64,000 nt of DNA from Acetatifactor muris (GCF_024623325.1 NZ_JANJZD010000017.1:62001-126000), one strand, 5' to 3'; shown: positions 16,860 to 26,385, numbered from the stretch's first letter. Program-made: numbers and translations. The notes: a model not told the origin generated them from the letters alone.

Positions 16860-18209
16860 ATGAGACGACAGGAATTAATGATATACAGAGATTTTCCGAG
16901 AGGGAGTGATAAACTTCTGATCTATGTGGAAAATCTGGTGATGAAGTATGAGGATGGCATTCCGGAAAAGCCGGCGGCATTTGGGCCGAATTCCATGAGA
17001 AGTATGGCGGGAGATTTCTATGAATGTATTCATGAACTGATTGCACAGGCAGGAAATTACGGATTTCATGGCAATCTGTGGCACTGCTATCTGACCCATC
17101 TGCTTGTGATCAGTGAGAACGGTTACAGCCGGGCCTGTGAGCTTCGGGGAAAAGCGGAGGGAACCATTAACGCGGCGGTTCTTCATGACATGGAAATCTT
17201 CAGAGAATTTTTTGAGTATGATTTTGGGCCCCTGTGTGAGAAATTTCATGTGACAGAATTTTCCATGGTGGAGCATTATGAGGGCGACAGAATGGAGACC
17301 GGGGTTTACAATGCCCGAATCTGTAAGTGTATCTGCGGACTGGCGGAAGAACTCGGCAGAAGCGGCAGTGCCGAAGAAATGAAGGATATTCTGACAGGAT
17401 TTTACGGCAGATACGGGGTGGGCAGATTTGGACTGCACAAATGCTTCCGGATAGACAGGGGGAAGACGGGAGAAATGTGTATCGAGCCCATTCCACGCAT
17501 CACCCATGTAAAGCTGGATGACCTGGTGGGGTATGAGATTCAGAAGAAAAAGCTCATTGACAACACAGAGGCGTTTGTGGCGGGGAGACGTGCCAACAAC
17601 TGCCTGCTGTTCGGAGATGCAGGTACGGGAAAGTCCTCCTGCATCAAGGCAATTGCCAACGAATATTATGACAGAGGACTGAGGGTCATTGAAGTCTATA
17701 AGCACCAGTTCCAGGATCTCAACGAGGTAATTACCCGGATTAAGGGACGCAACTATAAATTTATCATTTTTATGGATGACCTGAGCTTTGAAGATTTTGA
17801 GATTGAATATAAGTATCTGAAAGCGGTTATCGAGGGAGGATTGGAGAAAAAGCCGGAAAATATCCTGATCTATGCCACTTCCAACAGACGCCATCTGATT
17901 CGGGAGAACTATGGGGATAAAACGGAAGACGGACATTTCCCGGAAGTGCGGCAGGATATGCACACCAGCGATACTGTGCAGGAGAAGCTGTCTCTGGCAT
18001 ACCGCTTCGGCGTCACGATCTATTTCGGCACACCGGACAAGAGACAGTTCCAGGGCATTGTAAAAGCGCTGGCAGAGAGAAACGGCGTGACCATGCCGGA
18101 AGAAGAGCTGCTGCTGGAGGCCAACAAGTGGGAGCTTTCTCACGGCGGTCTTTCCGGCCGTACGGCCCAGCAGTTTATCGATTATATCTGCGGGACACTG
18201 CGGAACTAA
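16860..18209 (+). CDS. DUF815 family AAA+ ATPase
   Basis: About 449 residues. The C-terminal half (from ~residue 200) is a DUF815 AAA+ domain: DDLVGYEIQKKKL, Walker A GDAGTGKS, Walker B KFIIFMDDLSF, sensor YATSNRRH and ENYGDKTEDG. The N-terminal ~200 residues are helical and lack a known domain. DUF815 ATPases resemble DnaA/clamp-loader-type P-loop proteins; their role is not established. The start is uncertain: ATG 16860 has only a weak site and a TTG at 16848 is possible. The 3' end is followed by the repeat at 18200-18338. Confidence 0.85.
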   Translation: MRRQELMIYRDFPRGSDKLLIYVENLVMKYEDGIPEKPAAFGPNSMRSMAGDFYECIHELIAQAGNYGFHGNLWHCYLTHLLVISENGYSRACELRGKAEGTINAAVLHDMEIFREFFEYDFGPLCEKFHVTEFSMVEHYEGDRMETGVYNARICKCICGLAEELGRSGSAEEMKDILTGFYGRYGVGRFGLHKCFRIDRGKTGEMCIEPIPRITHVKLDDLVGYEIQKKKLIDNTEAFVAGRRANNCLLFGDAGTGKSSCIKAIANEYYDRGLRVIEVYKHQFQDLNEVITRIKGRNYKFIIFMDDLSFEDFEIEYKYLKAVIEGGLEKKPENILIYATSNRRHLIRENYGDKTEDGHFPEVRQDMHTSDTVQEKLSLAYRFGVTIYFGTPDKRQFQGIVKALAERNGVTMPEEELLLEANKWELSHGGLSGRTAQQFIDYICGTLRN

Positions 18210-18338
18210 AAAACGGACAGTGGGCAGCGGAACTAAAAAACAGCAGTCCCAATGAACAATGCCCGGAAGAATTTACGGACACAAGGTGGCCGGGAATTCT
18301 TCCCTGAAGGGCATTGGAAATTGGGAAGCGGAACTAAA
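18200..18338 (+). repeat. Palindromic element bracketed by copies of the DUF815 gene 3' end
   Basis: gcggaactaaaaaac, the last codons and stop of the DUF815 gene, occurs at 18200-18214 and again at 18227-18241. A shorter copy, gcggaactaaa, is at 18328-18338. Between the second and third copies (18247-18326) is an 80-base imperfect palindrome with arms tcccaat/attggga, aatgccc/gggcatt and ggaagaattt/aattcttcc. No T-run follows, so it is not a classic terminator. Confidence 0.75.
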
Positions 18339-18358
18339 TTAACGAGGAGGTGAACCAG

Positions 18359-19900
18359 TTGACCGTCAGAACATTTGCGGCAATTGATGTGGGCAGCTAT
18401 GAGCTGACCATTAAAATATTTGAATTTTCCGGGAAAAACAGTATGCGGGAAATCGACTGTGTGAGTAAGCGACTGGATTTAGGGGCGGATACCTTTGCCA
18501 TGGGCAAGATCAGCAACGAGAAGATGGACGAACTCTGCCGGACGCTGAAGGATTTTTCCGATATTATGAAGTCTTACAGGGTGGTGGGCTATAAGGCTTA
18601 CGGCACCAGTGCTATCCGGGAGACGAAGAACACCACTATCGTTCAGGACCAGATTGCCCAGCGCACGGGAATCAAGGTGGAGACTCTGGGCAACTCGGAG
18701 CAGCGGTTTCTGGATTATAAATCCGTGGCTTCCAAAGGAGAGAGCTTTCGGAAGATTATAGAGGAGAAAACGGCGATTCTGGATATTGGAGGAGGGAGCA
18801 TTCAGCTGTCACTGTTTGACAAGGACACTCTGGTATCCACGCAGAATCTGCGTCTTGGTGTACTGCGGCTGCAGGATTACCTGAACCGTTTCTCGGTGAA
18901 GAGCTCTCAGACGGAAGAGCTGATCAACGAGATGGCCATGGCCCGGCTGGATACATATAAGAAGCTCTACCTGAACAATAAGGAGATCCGGAATCTGATT
19001 GTGGTGGACGATTATCTCAGCCCCTGGGCAGTGCGGCGAAGCGGGAAGGACGCGGGAAGGACTTTTCTGGACAGAGCGGAATTCCTGCGCATTTTTGAAG
19101 TGCTGCGCGGTAAGAACCCGGCGCAGATTGCCGCCTATATGGATATTTCGGAGGAGCGGGTTCCGCTGTTGTTCATCAGTGCGGTCCTGATTAAATATAT
19201 TGCGGAGATGATGGGAATTGAGCGTGTCTGGCTGCCGGGAGTGACACTCTGTGACGGAATTGCCTATGAATACGCGGAAAAAATCAAAATGTTCCAGGGA
19301 GAGCATGATTTCGAAGAAGACATTATCGCCTGTGCCGTCAATATCAGCAAGCGCTATATGGGAAGCCGGAAACGTTCGGAGATACTGGAAAATTTCACAA
19401 TGACCATCTTCGACAGTATGAAAAAGGTCCATGGCCTGGGGAAGCGGGAGCGGCTTTATCTGCGGCTGGCCGCCATTCTGCATGACTGTGGCAAATACAT
19501 CAGTATGGTGAATATCGGGGAGACTTCATTCCAGATTGTCATGGCTACGGAAATCATCGGCCTGTCTCAGCAGGAGAGAGAGATTGTAGCCAATGTGGTG
19601 CGCTTTAATCACAGTAAATTCGTCTATGACGGTCAGGAAGCCAGTCTGGACTGGAACCGGGAATCCTTCCTGATGGTAGCCAAGCTGACGGCTATTCTGC
19701 GGCTGGCCAACAGTCTGGACAGAAGCCATAAGCAGAAGCTGAAAGGCCTGAAGGCAGTTTTAAAGGAGAATCAGTTGGTGCTGACTGTGGACACACAGGA
19801 GGATATCACTTTGGAAAAGGGCTTTTTTGAAGCAAATGGGGACTTTTTCAAAGAAGTATTCAGTGTGGAACCTGTATTGAAGCAGAGAAAAATATTTTAA
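18359..19900 (+). CDS. ppx: Ppx/GppA exopolyphosphatase with HD domain
   Basis: 513 residues from a TTG at 18359, eight bases after gaggagg; an in-frame GTG at 18350 overlaps that site. N-terminal actin-like ASKHA fold: FAAIDVGSYELTIKIFEF, GTSAIRET, and ILDIGGGSIQLSLF as phosphate motifs. From about residue 310 there is an HD-type domain (AAILHDCGKYI, later FNHSKFV). These enzymes trim polyphosphate or hydrolyse pppGpp in the cytoplasm. It lies 18 bases before ppk, so synthesis and breakdown genes form one operon. Confidence 0.93.
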   Translation: MTVRTFAAIDVGSYELTIKIFEFSGKNSMREIDCVSKRLDLGADTFAMGKISNEKMDELCRTLKDFSDIMKSYRVVGYKAYGTSAIRETKNTTIVQDQIAQRTGIKVETLGNSEQRFLDYKSVASKGESFRKIIEEKTAILDIGGGSIQLSLFDKDTLVSTQNLRLGVLRLQDYLNRFSVKSSQTEELINEMAMARLDTYKKLYLNNKEIRNLIVVDDYLSPWAVRRSGKDAGRTFLDRAEFLRIFEVLRGKNPAQIAAYMDISEERVPLLFISAVLIKYIAEMMGIERVWLPGVTLCDGIAYEYAEKIKMFQGEHDFEEDIIACAVNISKRYMGSRKRSEILENFTMTIFDSMKKVHGLGKRERLYLRLAAILHDCGKYISMVNIGETSFQIVMATEIIGLSQQEREIVANVVRFNHSKFVYDGQEASLDWNRESFLMVAKLTAILRLANSLDRSHKQKLKGLKAVLKENQLVLTVDTQEDITLEKGFFEANGDFFKEVFSVEPVLKQRKIF

Positions 19901-19918
19901 GACGGGGTGAGGAAAATT

Positions 19919-22051
19919 ATGGGTGAAATCGATTTTTATGATCCGAAATATTACACGAACAGAGAAATCAGCTGGATTTTGTTTGATCAGAGAGTATTGA
20001 ACGAGGCCCGGGATAAGACGATCCCGTTGTTTGAACGCCTGAAATTTTTAAGCATCACAGCCAGCAATCTGGATGAATTTTTCATGATTCGGGTGGCGTC
20101 TCTGAAGGATATGGTCAATGCAAAGTATCAGAAGCCGGATATAGCGGGACTGACGCCCCAGGAACAGCTGGACTTGCTGGATGTGGCTATTCACGAACTG
20201 GTGGATCTGCAGTACACCACATATAATCGCTCTCTTATGCCCAAACTGAAACAGAACGGCCTGCAGATTATCCGCAGATATGAAGATCTGACCAGGAAGG
20301 AAGCGGAATTTGCGGATAAGTATTTTGAGGAAAATGTATACCCCGTACTGACGCCCATGGCGGTAGATTCTTCCAGGCCCTTTCCGCTGATACGCAACAA
20401 GACCCTGAACATCGCGGCGCTGGTGCACAAGAAGGAAAAGGGCAGCGAGCTGGAATTTGCCACCGTGCAGGTGCCCGGCGTGCTCAGCCGCATTGTGGAG
20501 CTGCCCACTAACGGTGGAGCGCGCAAAATTATCTTCCTGGAGGAAATTATCGAACGGAATATGCACAAACTTTTTCTGAATTATGACATTGTGTGTGCAT
20601 ACCCGTTCAGGATAATGCGGAATGCTGATCTGACGATTGAGGAGGATGAGGCTGCGGATCTGCTGAAGGAAATTGAGAAGCAGCTGAAGAAGCGTCAGTG
20701 GGGAGAAGCCATTCGACTGGAGGTGGCGGCTCACTGCGATAAAAGACTGCTGAAAATTCTTCGGGATGAACTGCATATAGAGGAGCATAACATTTATACT
20801 ATAGATGGCCCGCTGGATCTGACAGTGCTGATGAAGCTGTACGGGCTGGAAGGATTCGAGCATCTGAAGTCGCCGAAGCACATTCCTCAGCTGGTGCCGC
20901 AGCTTCCTCCCGGCAGCAGAATATTTGACGAGATTCGGAGAAACGATATCCTTCTGCACCATCCTTACCAGACCTTTGAACCGGTGGTGGAATTTATCCG
21001 TCAGGCGGCAAAGGATCCGGAAGTGCTGGCCATTAAGCAGACCCTGTATCGGGTCAGTGGCAATTCTCCCATCATTGCGGCGCTGGCCCAGGCTGCGGAG
21101 AACGGAAAGCAGGTGACAGTGCTGGTGGAGCTGAAGGCCCGCTTTGACGAAGAGAACAATATTGTGTGGGCGAGGATGCTGGAGAAGGCAGGCTGCCATG
21201 TAATCTATGGTCTGGTGGGGCTGAAGACCCACAGCAAGATTACGCTGGTGGTGCGCAGAGAAGAGGATGGCATCAGGCGCTATGTACATCTGGGAACCGG
21301 AAATTACAATGATGCCACGGCTAAGCTGTACACGGATATCGGACTGCTGACCTGCTCTGAGGCTATCGGGGAGGATGCCACCGCAGTATTCAACATGCTG
21401 TCGGGATATTCCGAGCCTCTGGTGTGGAACAAGCTGTCTCTGGCGCCGCTGTGGCTGAAAAAGCGTTTCTGCTATCTGATTGAGCGGGAGAAAAAATACG
21501 CACTGGACGGAAGGCCTGCCCGTATCATTGCCAAGATGAATTCTCTCTGTGATCAGGACATTATTGCATCCCTGTATGCCGCGTCGGCGGCAGGTGTCAA
21601 AATAGACCTGATTGTCCGGGGAATCTGCTGCCTGAAGACAGGAATCAAAGGTGTCAGCGAGAATATTACGGTCCGTTCGATTGTAGGTGATTTTCTGGAG
21701 CACAGCAGAATTTTCTATTTTGAGAATGATGAACATTACGAAATTTACTGTGGCAGTGCGGACTGGATGCCACGCAATCTGGAGCGGCGTGTGGAAATCC
21801 TGTTCCCGGTGGACAGACCGGAGCTGAAGGAGAGACTGCTGCGCATACTGCAGAGTCAGCTGAAGGATAATGTAAAGGCTTCGGTATTGCGGGGGGACGG
21901 CTCCTATGAGCGGGCCAGCAAGAGAGGACAGCAGCTGCGCTGGTCCCAGAAGGAATTCTGTACGGAAGCCATTGCGGAGGCGAAAGCGGCGTTCGAGGAG
22001 GACAGCCGGACCACCAGAACCTTTGTGCCGGAGATTCATCACGAGTCGTAA
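19919..22051 (+). CDS. ppk: Polyphosphate kinase 1
   Basis: 710 residues from the ATG at 19919, behind ggggtgagg. The N-terminal domain begins YYTNREISWILFDQRVLNEA, then the head domain, then two phospholipase D-like catalytic domains. Conserved histidines lie in KTHSKITLVV, RYVHLGTGNYND and LEHSRIFYFEND; the last two flank the phosphohistidine site in the family. The enzyme reversibly builds polyphosphate from ATP and is usually membrane-associated. Full length. Operon with ppx. Confidence 0.96.
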   Translation: MGEIDFYDPKYYTNREISWILFDQRVLNEARDKTIPLFERLKFLSITASNLDEFFMIRVASLKDMVNAKYQKPDIAGLTPQEQLDLLDVAIHELVDLQYTTYNRSLMPKLKQNGLQIIRRYEDLTRKEAEFADKYFEENVYPVLTPMAVDSSRPFPLIRNKTLNIAALVHKKEKGSELEFATVQVPGVLSRIVELPTNGGARKIIFLEEIIERNMHKLFLNYDIVCAYPFRIMRNADLTIEEDEAADLLKEIEKQLKKRQWGEAIRLEVAAHCDKRLLKILRDELHIEEHNIYTIDGPLDLTVLMKLYGLEGFEHLKSPKHIPQLVPQLPPGSRIFDEIRRNDILLHHPYQTFEPVVEFIRQAAKDPEVLAIKQTLYRVSGNSPIIAALAQAAENGKQVTVLVELKARFDEENNIVWARMLEKAGCHVIYGLVGLKTHSKITLVVRREEDGIRRYVHLGTGNYNDATAKLYTDIGLLTCSEAIGEDATAVFNMLSGYSEPLVWNKLSLAPLWLKKRFCYLIEREKKYALDGRPARIIAKMNSLCDQDIIASLYAASAAGVKIDLIVRGICCLKTGIKGVSENITVRSIVGDFLEHSRIFYFENDEHYEIYCGSADWMPRNLERRVEILFPVDRPELKERLLRILQSQLKDNVKASVLRGDGSYERASKRGQQLRWSQKEFCTEAIAEAKAAFEEDSRTTRTFVPEIHHES

Positions 22052-22179
22052 GAGTATTGCAGATTTTACAGTACCCACTGCCGCCCGGGTGATCATTCCG
22101 ATTACCGGGTATTTCGTGAGAGCATGAGCACCAGGCGGAGCCGGAAAGGTAAAGCTGGAGACAGTAACAGGAGGCGGAG

Positions 22180-22773
22180 ATGAGAATCATACTGGCATCG
22201 GCGTCGCCCCGTAGACGGGAGCTGCTGACGCAGATAGGAATTGACTTTGAAGTCAGAATAAGTCACATGGAAGAGAAAACGTCCGTATCGGAACCTGCTC
22301 TGATGGTAGAGGAGCTGGCGCGGCAGAAGGCGGAGGCAGTGCTGACGTCTGAGGAGGACACCGGGGAAGATGTTCTGGTAATCGGAGCGGATACGGTGGT
22401 GGCTTTGGAGGGAAACATTCTGGGCAAGCCTGTGGATGAGGCGCAGGCCAGTGAAATGCTGAGGGGACTTTCCGGGAAAAGTCATGAAGTGTATACCGGC
22501 GTGGCGCTGCTTTTTCGAAAGGGTGGCAGGGAAGAGCGTATTATACAGCGCAGGGTGTTCCATGAAGTGACAAGAGTGAATTTTTACCCGCTGACAGAAG
22601 CGGAGATAACCGCCTATGTGGCGGCAGGGGAGAGTATGGATAAGGCGGGAGCCTATGGGATCCAGGGAATTTTTGCCCGATATGTGAGAAGTATAGAGGG
22701 TGATTACAATAACGTGGTGGGGCTGCCGGTAAGCAGACTTTACCAGGAGGCAAAGGAGTGGACGGAATGGTGA
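22180..22773 (+). CDS. maf: Maf-like nucleotide pyrophosphatase
   Basis: 197 residues, complete: IILASASPRRRELL at the start, VIGADTVV and the K-x-x-x-E-A pattern (GKPVDEAQASEML), then SHEVYTGVAL and a C-terminal DKAGAYGIQG. These are the Maf signatures. Maf proteins hydrolyse modified or canonical nucleoside triphosphates and influence septum formation. Preceded by caggaggcggag. Overlaps the HAD gene by seven bases. The 128 bases upstream, after ppk, show no clear promoter or terminator. Confidence 0.94.
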   Translation: MRIILASASPRRRELLTQIGIDFEVRISHMEEKTSVSEPALMVEELARQKAEAVLTSEEDTGEDVLVIGADTVVALEGNILGKPVDEAQASEMLRGLSGKSHEVYTGVALLFRKGGREERIIQRRVFHEVTRVNFYPLTEAEITAYVAAGESMDKAGAYGIQGIFARYVRSIEGDYNNVVGLPVSRLYQEAKEWTEW

Positions 22774-23423
22774 AGAGAGCGGTGATTTTTGATCTGGACG
22801 GAACACTTTCCGATTCCATTCACAGTATAAAATACAGCGGGGACCGAACCATGGAGCAATTCGGCTATGGCCCTTTTTCTGTAGAACAATATAAATATTT
22901 CATTGGAGACGGGGCGGCGAATCTGGTCAGACGTGCGCTGGCAGCCGGCGGAGACAGGGAGCTTGTGCATTTTGAGGAGGCCTATGCTCTTTACAGAGAA
23001 ATATTCAGGGAAAACTGCATGTATAGGGTGCGGCCCTACGAGGGGATTCCGGAACTGCTTGCGGCATTAAAGGCTCAGGAGATCAAGCTGGCGGTGCTCT
23101 CCAATAAGCCTCACGCGGAGACTGTCAACGTAATTGAAACGCTGTTCGGAAAAACGTGCTTTGACGTGATACAGGGGCAGAAGGAATCCGTCCCGATCAA
23201 GCCAAGTCCGGAAGGCGTTTTCAGGATATTGGAGAAGCTTGGACTGACGGCGGCGGATACACTGTATCTGGGAGATACAGCCACAGACATGAAGACCGGG
23301 AAAAATGCCGGTATCTTTACCGTAGGTGCGCTCTGGGGCTTCAGGGAGCGAAAGGAGCTGGATGAAGCAGGTGCGGATGCGGTGATTGAATATCCGCTGG
23401 AATTGTTGCGATATACAGATTGA
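22767..23423 (+). CDS. HAD-superfamily phosphatase (phosphoglycolate phosphatase type)
   Basis: 218 residues from the ATG at 22767, chosen because aaggag sits about nine bases upstream; the in-frame GTG at 22758 abuts that site. HAD motif I is VIFDLDGTLSDS, motif II VLSNKP, motif III a lysine near SVPIKPSP, and motif IV LYLGDTATDM. The helical cap domain between motifs I and II fits Gph-like enzymes. It removes phosphate from small molecules such as 2-phosphoglycolate; the real substrate is unknown. Translationally coupled to maf. Confidence 0.88.
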   Translation: MVKRAVIFDLDGTLSDSIHSIKYSGDRTMEQFGYGPFSVEQYKYFIGDGAANLVRRALAAGGDRELVHFEEAYALYREIFRENCMYRVRPYEGIPELLAALKAQEIKLAVLSNKPHAETVNVIETLFGKTCFDVIQGQKESVPIKPSPEGVFRILEKLGLTAADTLYLGDTATDMKTGKNAGIFTVGALWGFRERKELDEAGADAVIEYPLELLRYTD

Positions 23424-23436
23424 TTTCATTTCCATA

Positions 23437-23465
23437 TTGACATGGATTCTTAATCGTATTATTAT
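23437..23465 (+). promoter_or_regulatory. Promoter of the acidic 86-residue protein gene
   Basis: TTGACA, 17 bases, TATTAT, ending 43 bases before the start codon of the next gene. Confidence 0.75.
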
Positions 23466-23508
23466 GTGTGCAAGAGCATGAACTTCTGGAAAGAAAGGAG
23501 GGTAAAAA

Positions 23509-23769
23509 ATGCAGTTTGACGACGATGTGTTGGAGTGCTTTCTGGAAAATCAGCTGCAGCTTTTTCCCAGGGAGGTTGCAGAAACCCTTGAGGAAGCTGA
23601 GCACTTTTTAGACGACTCCATGGCTGTTGTAGTCAACTCTGTTGCAGAAGTGATTCAGTACTTCGAGGATGAAGGCATCGACATTGAGGGTGCAATGGAT
23701 GAAGAGATTCTGGATGCAGACGAAGTGTTTGACATCGGCGACGGCAGATATCTGATTGTGACAGTCTGA
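23509..23769 (+). CDS. Very acidic small protein of unknown function
   Basis: 86 residues with 26 Asp/Glu, only two Arg and no Lys, so strongly negatively charged. The sequence predicts helices (ECFLENQLQLFPREVAETLE; MAVVVNSVAEVIQYFEDEG) and a short terminal strand (GDGRYLIVTV). No membrane segment or signal peptide. It has its own promoter, a strong aaggaggg site and its own terminator, so it is a deliberate single-gene unit. Not recognised as a characterised family. The charge would suit a DNA mimic or a partner of a basic protein, but this is speculation. Confidence 0.8.
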   Translation: MQFDDDVLECFLENQLQLFPREVAETLEEAEHFLDDSMAVVVNSVAEVIQYFEDEGIDIEGAMDEEILDADEVFDIGDGRYLIVTV

Positions 23770-23790
23770 AAGTCAGAGGTTAAAATGACA

Positions 23791-23819
23791 AAAACGGCAG
23801 GAGAGATTCCTGCCGTTTT
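23791..23819. terminator. Bidirectional rho-independent terminator
   Basis: 12-bp perfect stem (aaaacggcagga / tcctgccgtttt), five-base loop, A-run one side and T-run the other. It separates the acidic protein gene from the convergent PHP gene. Confidence 0.92.
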
Positions 23820-23860
23820 TATGCGCAGCGCCGAGAGGCAGGTGCGGAGGGAATATGCCG

Positions 23861-24748
23861 TCATTTTCGCGTATTTTTGCGCTCGATAAAATCCTTGATA
23901 TCATCCAGAACGGAATGGGGAACGAACAGCTTTCCATAGCCTGAGGCCAGATCCAGGCCAGGTTTGTTGGAGCCGTGAAAATCACTGCCTCCGCTGACAA
24001 GCAGCCCATGTCTGGAAGCCAGTGTGCGCATCTGGCGCTCCTCCGTGTCAGAATAGGTGCTGTAAACAGCCTCTATGCCTGCCAGCCCCGCTTCCTGCAG
24101 ACTGGCTGTCAGCGCCTCCAGCTGCCGGGCATCCATATGGTAGAGAATCGGATGGGCAAGGATGGGGACACCTCCGGCATTCTGTATCAGCTTCACAGCC
24201 TGAACGGGGGTGATTTTCTCCCGGGGAACATAGCAGGGCCCCTGATCACCAATGTAGCGGTCGAAGGCCTCTGCCATACTGGAAATGTAACCGTGATTCA
24301 GCATATACCTGGCATAATGGGCTCTGGTGATTACCGCGCCGGGAAATTCCGCCAGAAGCGCCTCATAAGTGACGAAAAGGCCTGCTTTCTGAAGCAGACC
24401 GCACATTTTCAGATTTCTGGTAACTCTGGAATTCACAAAAGTCTGGAGATGCCTTTGAAAGGCATCTCCGTGATAATCAATATACAATCCCAGGATGTGG
24501 ATATCTTTTCCCAGATATTCAGTCGAAAATTCGATGCCGGGTATGACTTCCGGCACTTTTTCCGGGGCAGAGAGACAGGCCCGCAGACTTTCGGCGTATC
24601 TTATGGCCTCGTCCAGGCCCTCCACTGTGTCATGATCCGTCAGTGCAAATGCGGTCAGCCCCTTTTCCATGGCATAATCCACCAGCCCGGCGGGAGTGAA
24701 GGTACCGTCGGAACGATTGGAATGTACGTGTAAATCAACTGCCTGCAT
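23861..24748 (-). CDS. PHP-domain metal-dependent phosphoesterase
   Basis: 295 residues from an ATG at 24748 that shares a base with the stop of the upstream ABC-F gene (TGATG), so translation is coupled. PHP motifs are clear: DLHVHSNRSDG, FALTDHDTVEG, PGIEFSTEY, VITRAHYARYM, PILAHPILY and SGSDFHGSNKPG. Such proteins (YciV/TrpH-like) bind metal ions and hydrolyse nucleotide phosphoesters, for example trimming RNA 5' ends. Substrate is not determined. Confidence 0.9.
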   Translation of the reverse strand: MQAVDLHVHSNRSDGTFTPAGLVDYAMEKGLTAFALTDHDTVEGLDEAIRYAESLRACLSAPEKVPEVIPGIEFSTEYLGKDIHILGLYIDYHGDAFQRHLQTFVNSRVTRNLKMCGLLQKAGLFVTYEALLAEFPGAVITRAHYARYMLNHGYISSMAEAFDRYIGDQGPCYVPREKITPVQAVKLIQNAGGVPILAHPILYHMDARQLEALTASLQEAGLAGIEAVYSTYSDTEERQMRTLASRHGLLVSGGSDFHGSNKPGLDLASGYGKLFVPHSVLDDIKDFIERKNTRK

Positions 24749-26385
24749 CAATATTCTTCCTCTTCCTTCTGAGCGGTAAATACAGTTCGCTTTCTGGCCA
24801 TTTCGTCGTTTGCCAGATATTCGTCATAAGAAGTAATCTTGTCAATCATGTGTCCGTCCGGCAGAAATTCTATAATGCGGTTGGCCGTGGTCTGTACAAA
24901 CTGATGGTCGTGACAGGAGAACAGGGCCACACCCGGGAACTTAATCAACCCATTGTTCAGAGCAGTAATGGACTCCATGTCCAGGTGATTGGTGGGCTCG
25001 TCAAAGACCAGACAGTTGGCGCCGCTGATCATCATTTTGGACAGCAGACAGCGGACTTTTTCCCCTCCGGAGAGGACTTTCACTTTCTTGACACCGTCCT
25101 CACCTGCGAAGAGCATTCGGCCCAGGAAACCGCGCACATAGGTGACGTCCTTTACGGGGGAATAGCCGGTGAGCCATTCGGCAATGGTCATCTCATTGCT
25201 GAATTCCTCCGTATTATCCTTGGGGAAGTATGCCTGGGAGGTAGTTACACCCCATTTGTAAGTCCCTTCGTCCGGCTCCAGTTCTCCCATGAGTATCTGG
25301 AAGAGAGTGGTTTTCGCCAGCTCCTGACTTCCCACAAAGGCAATCTTGTCATCATGGCCCACCACGAAAGAGATATCGTCAAGCACTTTTTCTCCATTGA
25401 CGGTTTTGGACAGATGCTCCACTGTCAGAACCTCGTTTCCGATTTCACGGTCCGGGCGGAAGTCAATATAAGGGTATTTGCGGCTGGAGGGTTTAATCTC
25501 ATCCAGCTCGATTTTTTCCAGGGCACGTTTTCTGGACGTCGCCTGCTTGGACTTGGAAGCATTTGCAGAGAAACGGGAGATAAATTCCTGCAGTTCTTTG
25601 ATTTTCTCTTCCTTCTTCTTGTTTGCCTCCTTCATCTGGCGTACCAGCAGCTGACTGGATTCATACCAGAAGTCATAATTGCCCGCATAGAGCTGAATTT
25701 TGCCGTAGTCGATATCTGCGGTATGGGTACATACCTTGTTCAGAAAATAGCGGTCATGGGAAACCACAATTACCGTATTCTCAAAATCAATGAGAAAGTC
25801 CTCCAGCCATGCGATGGCATCCAGGTCCAGATGGTTGGTTGGCTCGTCCAGAAGCAGGATATCGGGATTGCCGAACAGGGCCTTCGCCAGCAGGACTTTT
25901 ACCTTCAGACTGCCGTCCAGATCCTTCATCAGCGATTCATGAAATTCGGTGCCGATGCCAAGGCCATTCAACACCATGGCGGCATTGGATTCTGCTTCCC
26001 AGCCGTCCATCTCCGCAAATTCCGCCTCCAGCTCGCTGGCGAGGATACCGTCCTCATCGGTGAAATCTTCCTTGGCGTAAATGGCGTCCTTCTCCTTCAT
26101 AATCTGATACAGACGGGCATTTCCCATGATGACGGTGTCCATCACAGGATACTCGTCATACTTAAAATGATCCTGTTCCAGCACGGAAAGGCGCTGACCG
26201 GGAGTGATGGAGATGTCGCCCCGGGTGGTCTCCAGATCTCCGGACAGGATTCTCAGAAAAGTGGATTTGCCTGCACCGTTAGCGCCGATGACGCCATAGC
26301 AGTTGCCCTCGGTAAATTTGATATTTACATCCTCGAATAATGCCTTTTTGCCAATCCTTAAGGTTACATTGTTTACACTTATCAT
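24748..26385 (-). CDS. ABC-F family ATPase (YbiT-like)
   Basis: 545 residues with two nucleotide-binding domains and no membrane segments. NBD1 has Walker A GANGAGKS, signature-like LDGSLKVKV and LLLDEPTNHLDLDA; NBD2 has LSGGEKVRC and LVFDEPTNHLDMES. The linker (~240-320) is a charged coiled coil. The second Walker A is unusual, GSQELAKTT rather than GxxGxGKT, a variant I associate with this subgroup. ABC-F proteins act on the ribosome, in translation or antibiotic protection. Start follows a gagg site; a promoter is at 26455-26482. Operon with the PHP gene. Confidence 0.92.
   Translation of the reverse strand: MISVNNVTLRIGKKALFEDVNIKFTEGNCYGVIGANGAGKSTFLRILSGDLETTRGDISITPGQRLSVLEQDHFKYDEYPVMDTVIMGNARLYQIMKEKDAIYAKEDFTDEDGILASELEAEFAEMDGWEAESNAAMVLNGLGIGTEFHESLMKDLDGSLKVKVLLAKALFGNPDILLLDEPTNHLDLDAIAWLEDFLIDFENTVIVVSHDRYFLNKVCTHTADIDYGKIQLYAGNYDFWYESSQLLVRQMKEANKKKEEKIKELQEFISRFSANASKSKQATSRKRALEKIELDEIKPSSRKYPYIDFRPDREIGNEVLTVEHLSKTVNGEKVLDDISFVVGHDDKIAFVGSQELAKTTLFQILMGELEPDEGTYKWGVTTSQAYFPKDNTEEFSNEMTIAEWLTGYSPVKDVTYVRGFLGRMLFAGEDGVKKVKVLSGGEKVRCLLSKMMISGANCLVFDEPTNHLDMESITALNNGLIKFPGVALFSCHDHQFVQTTANRIIEFLPDGHMIDKITSYDEYLANDEMARKRTVFTAQKEEEEY

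Noticed and set aside
18247..18326. Palindrome as a terminator for the DUF815 gene
   Set aside because: No T-tract follows and the arms are interrupted; a repeat element explains it better.
20048..22096. Long minus-strand open frame opposite ppk
   Set aside because: It is the antisense shadow of a well-conserved polyphosphate kinase gene.
24850..26340. 496-codon plus-strand frame opposite the ABC-F gene
   Set aside because: Antisense shadow; the ABC-F reading frame has all expected motifs.
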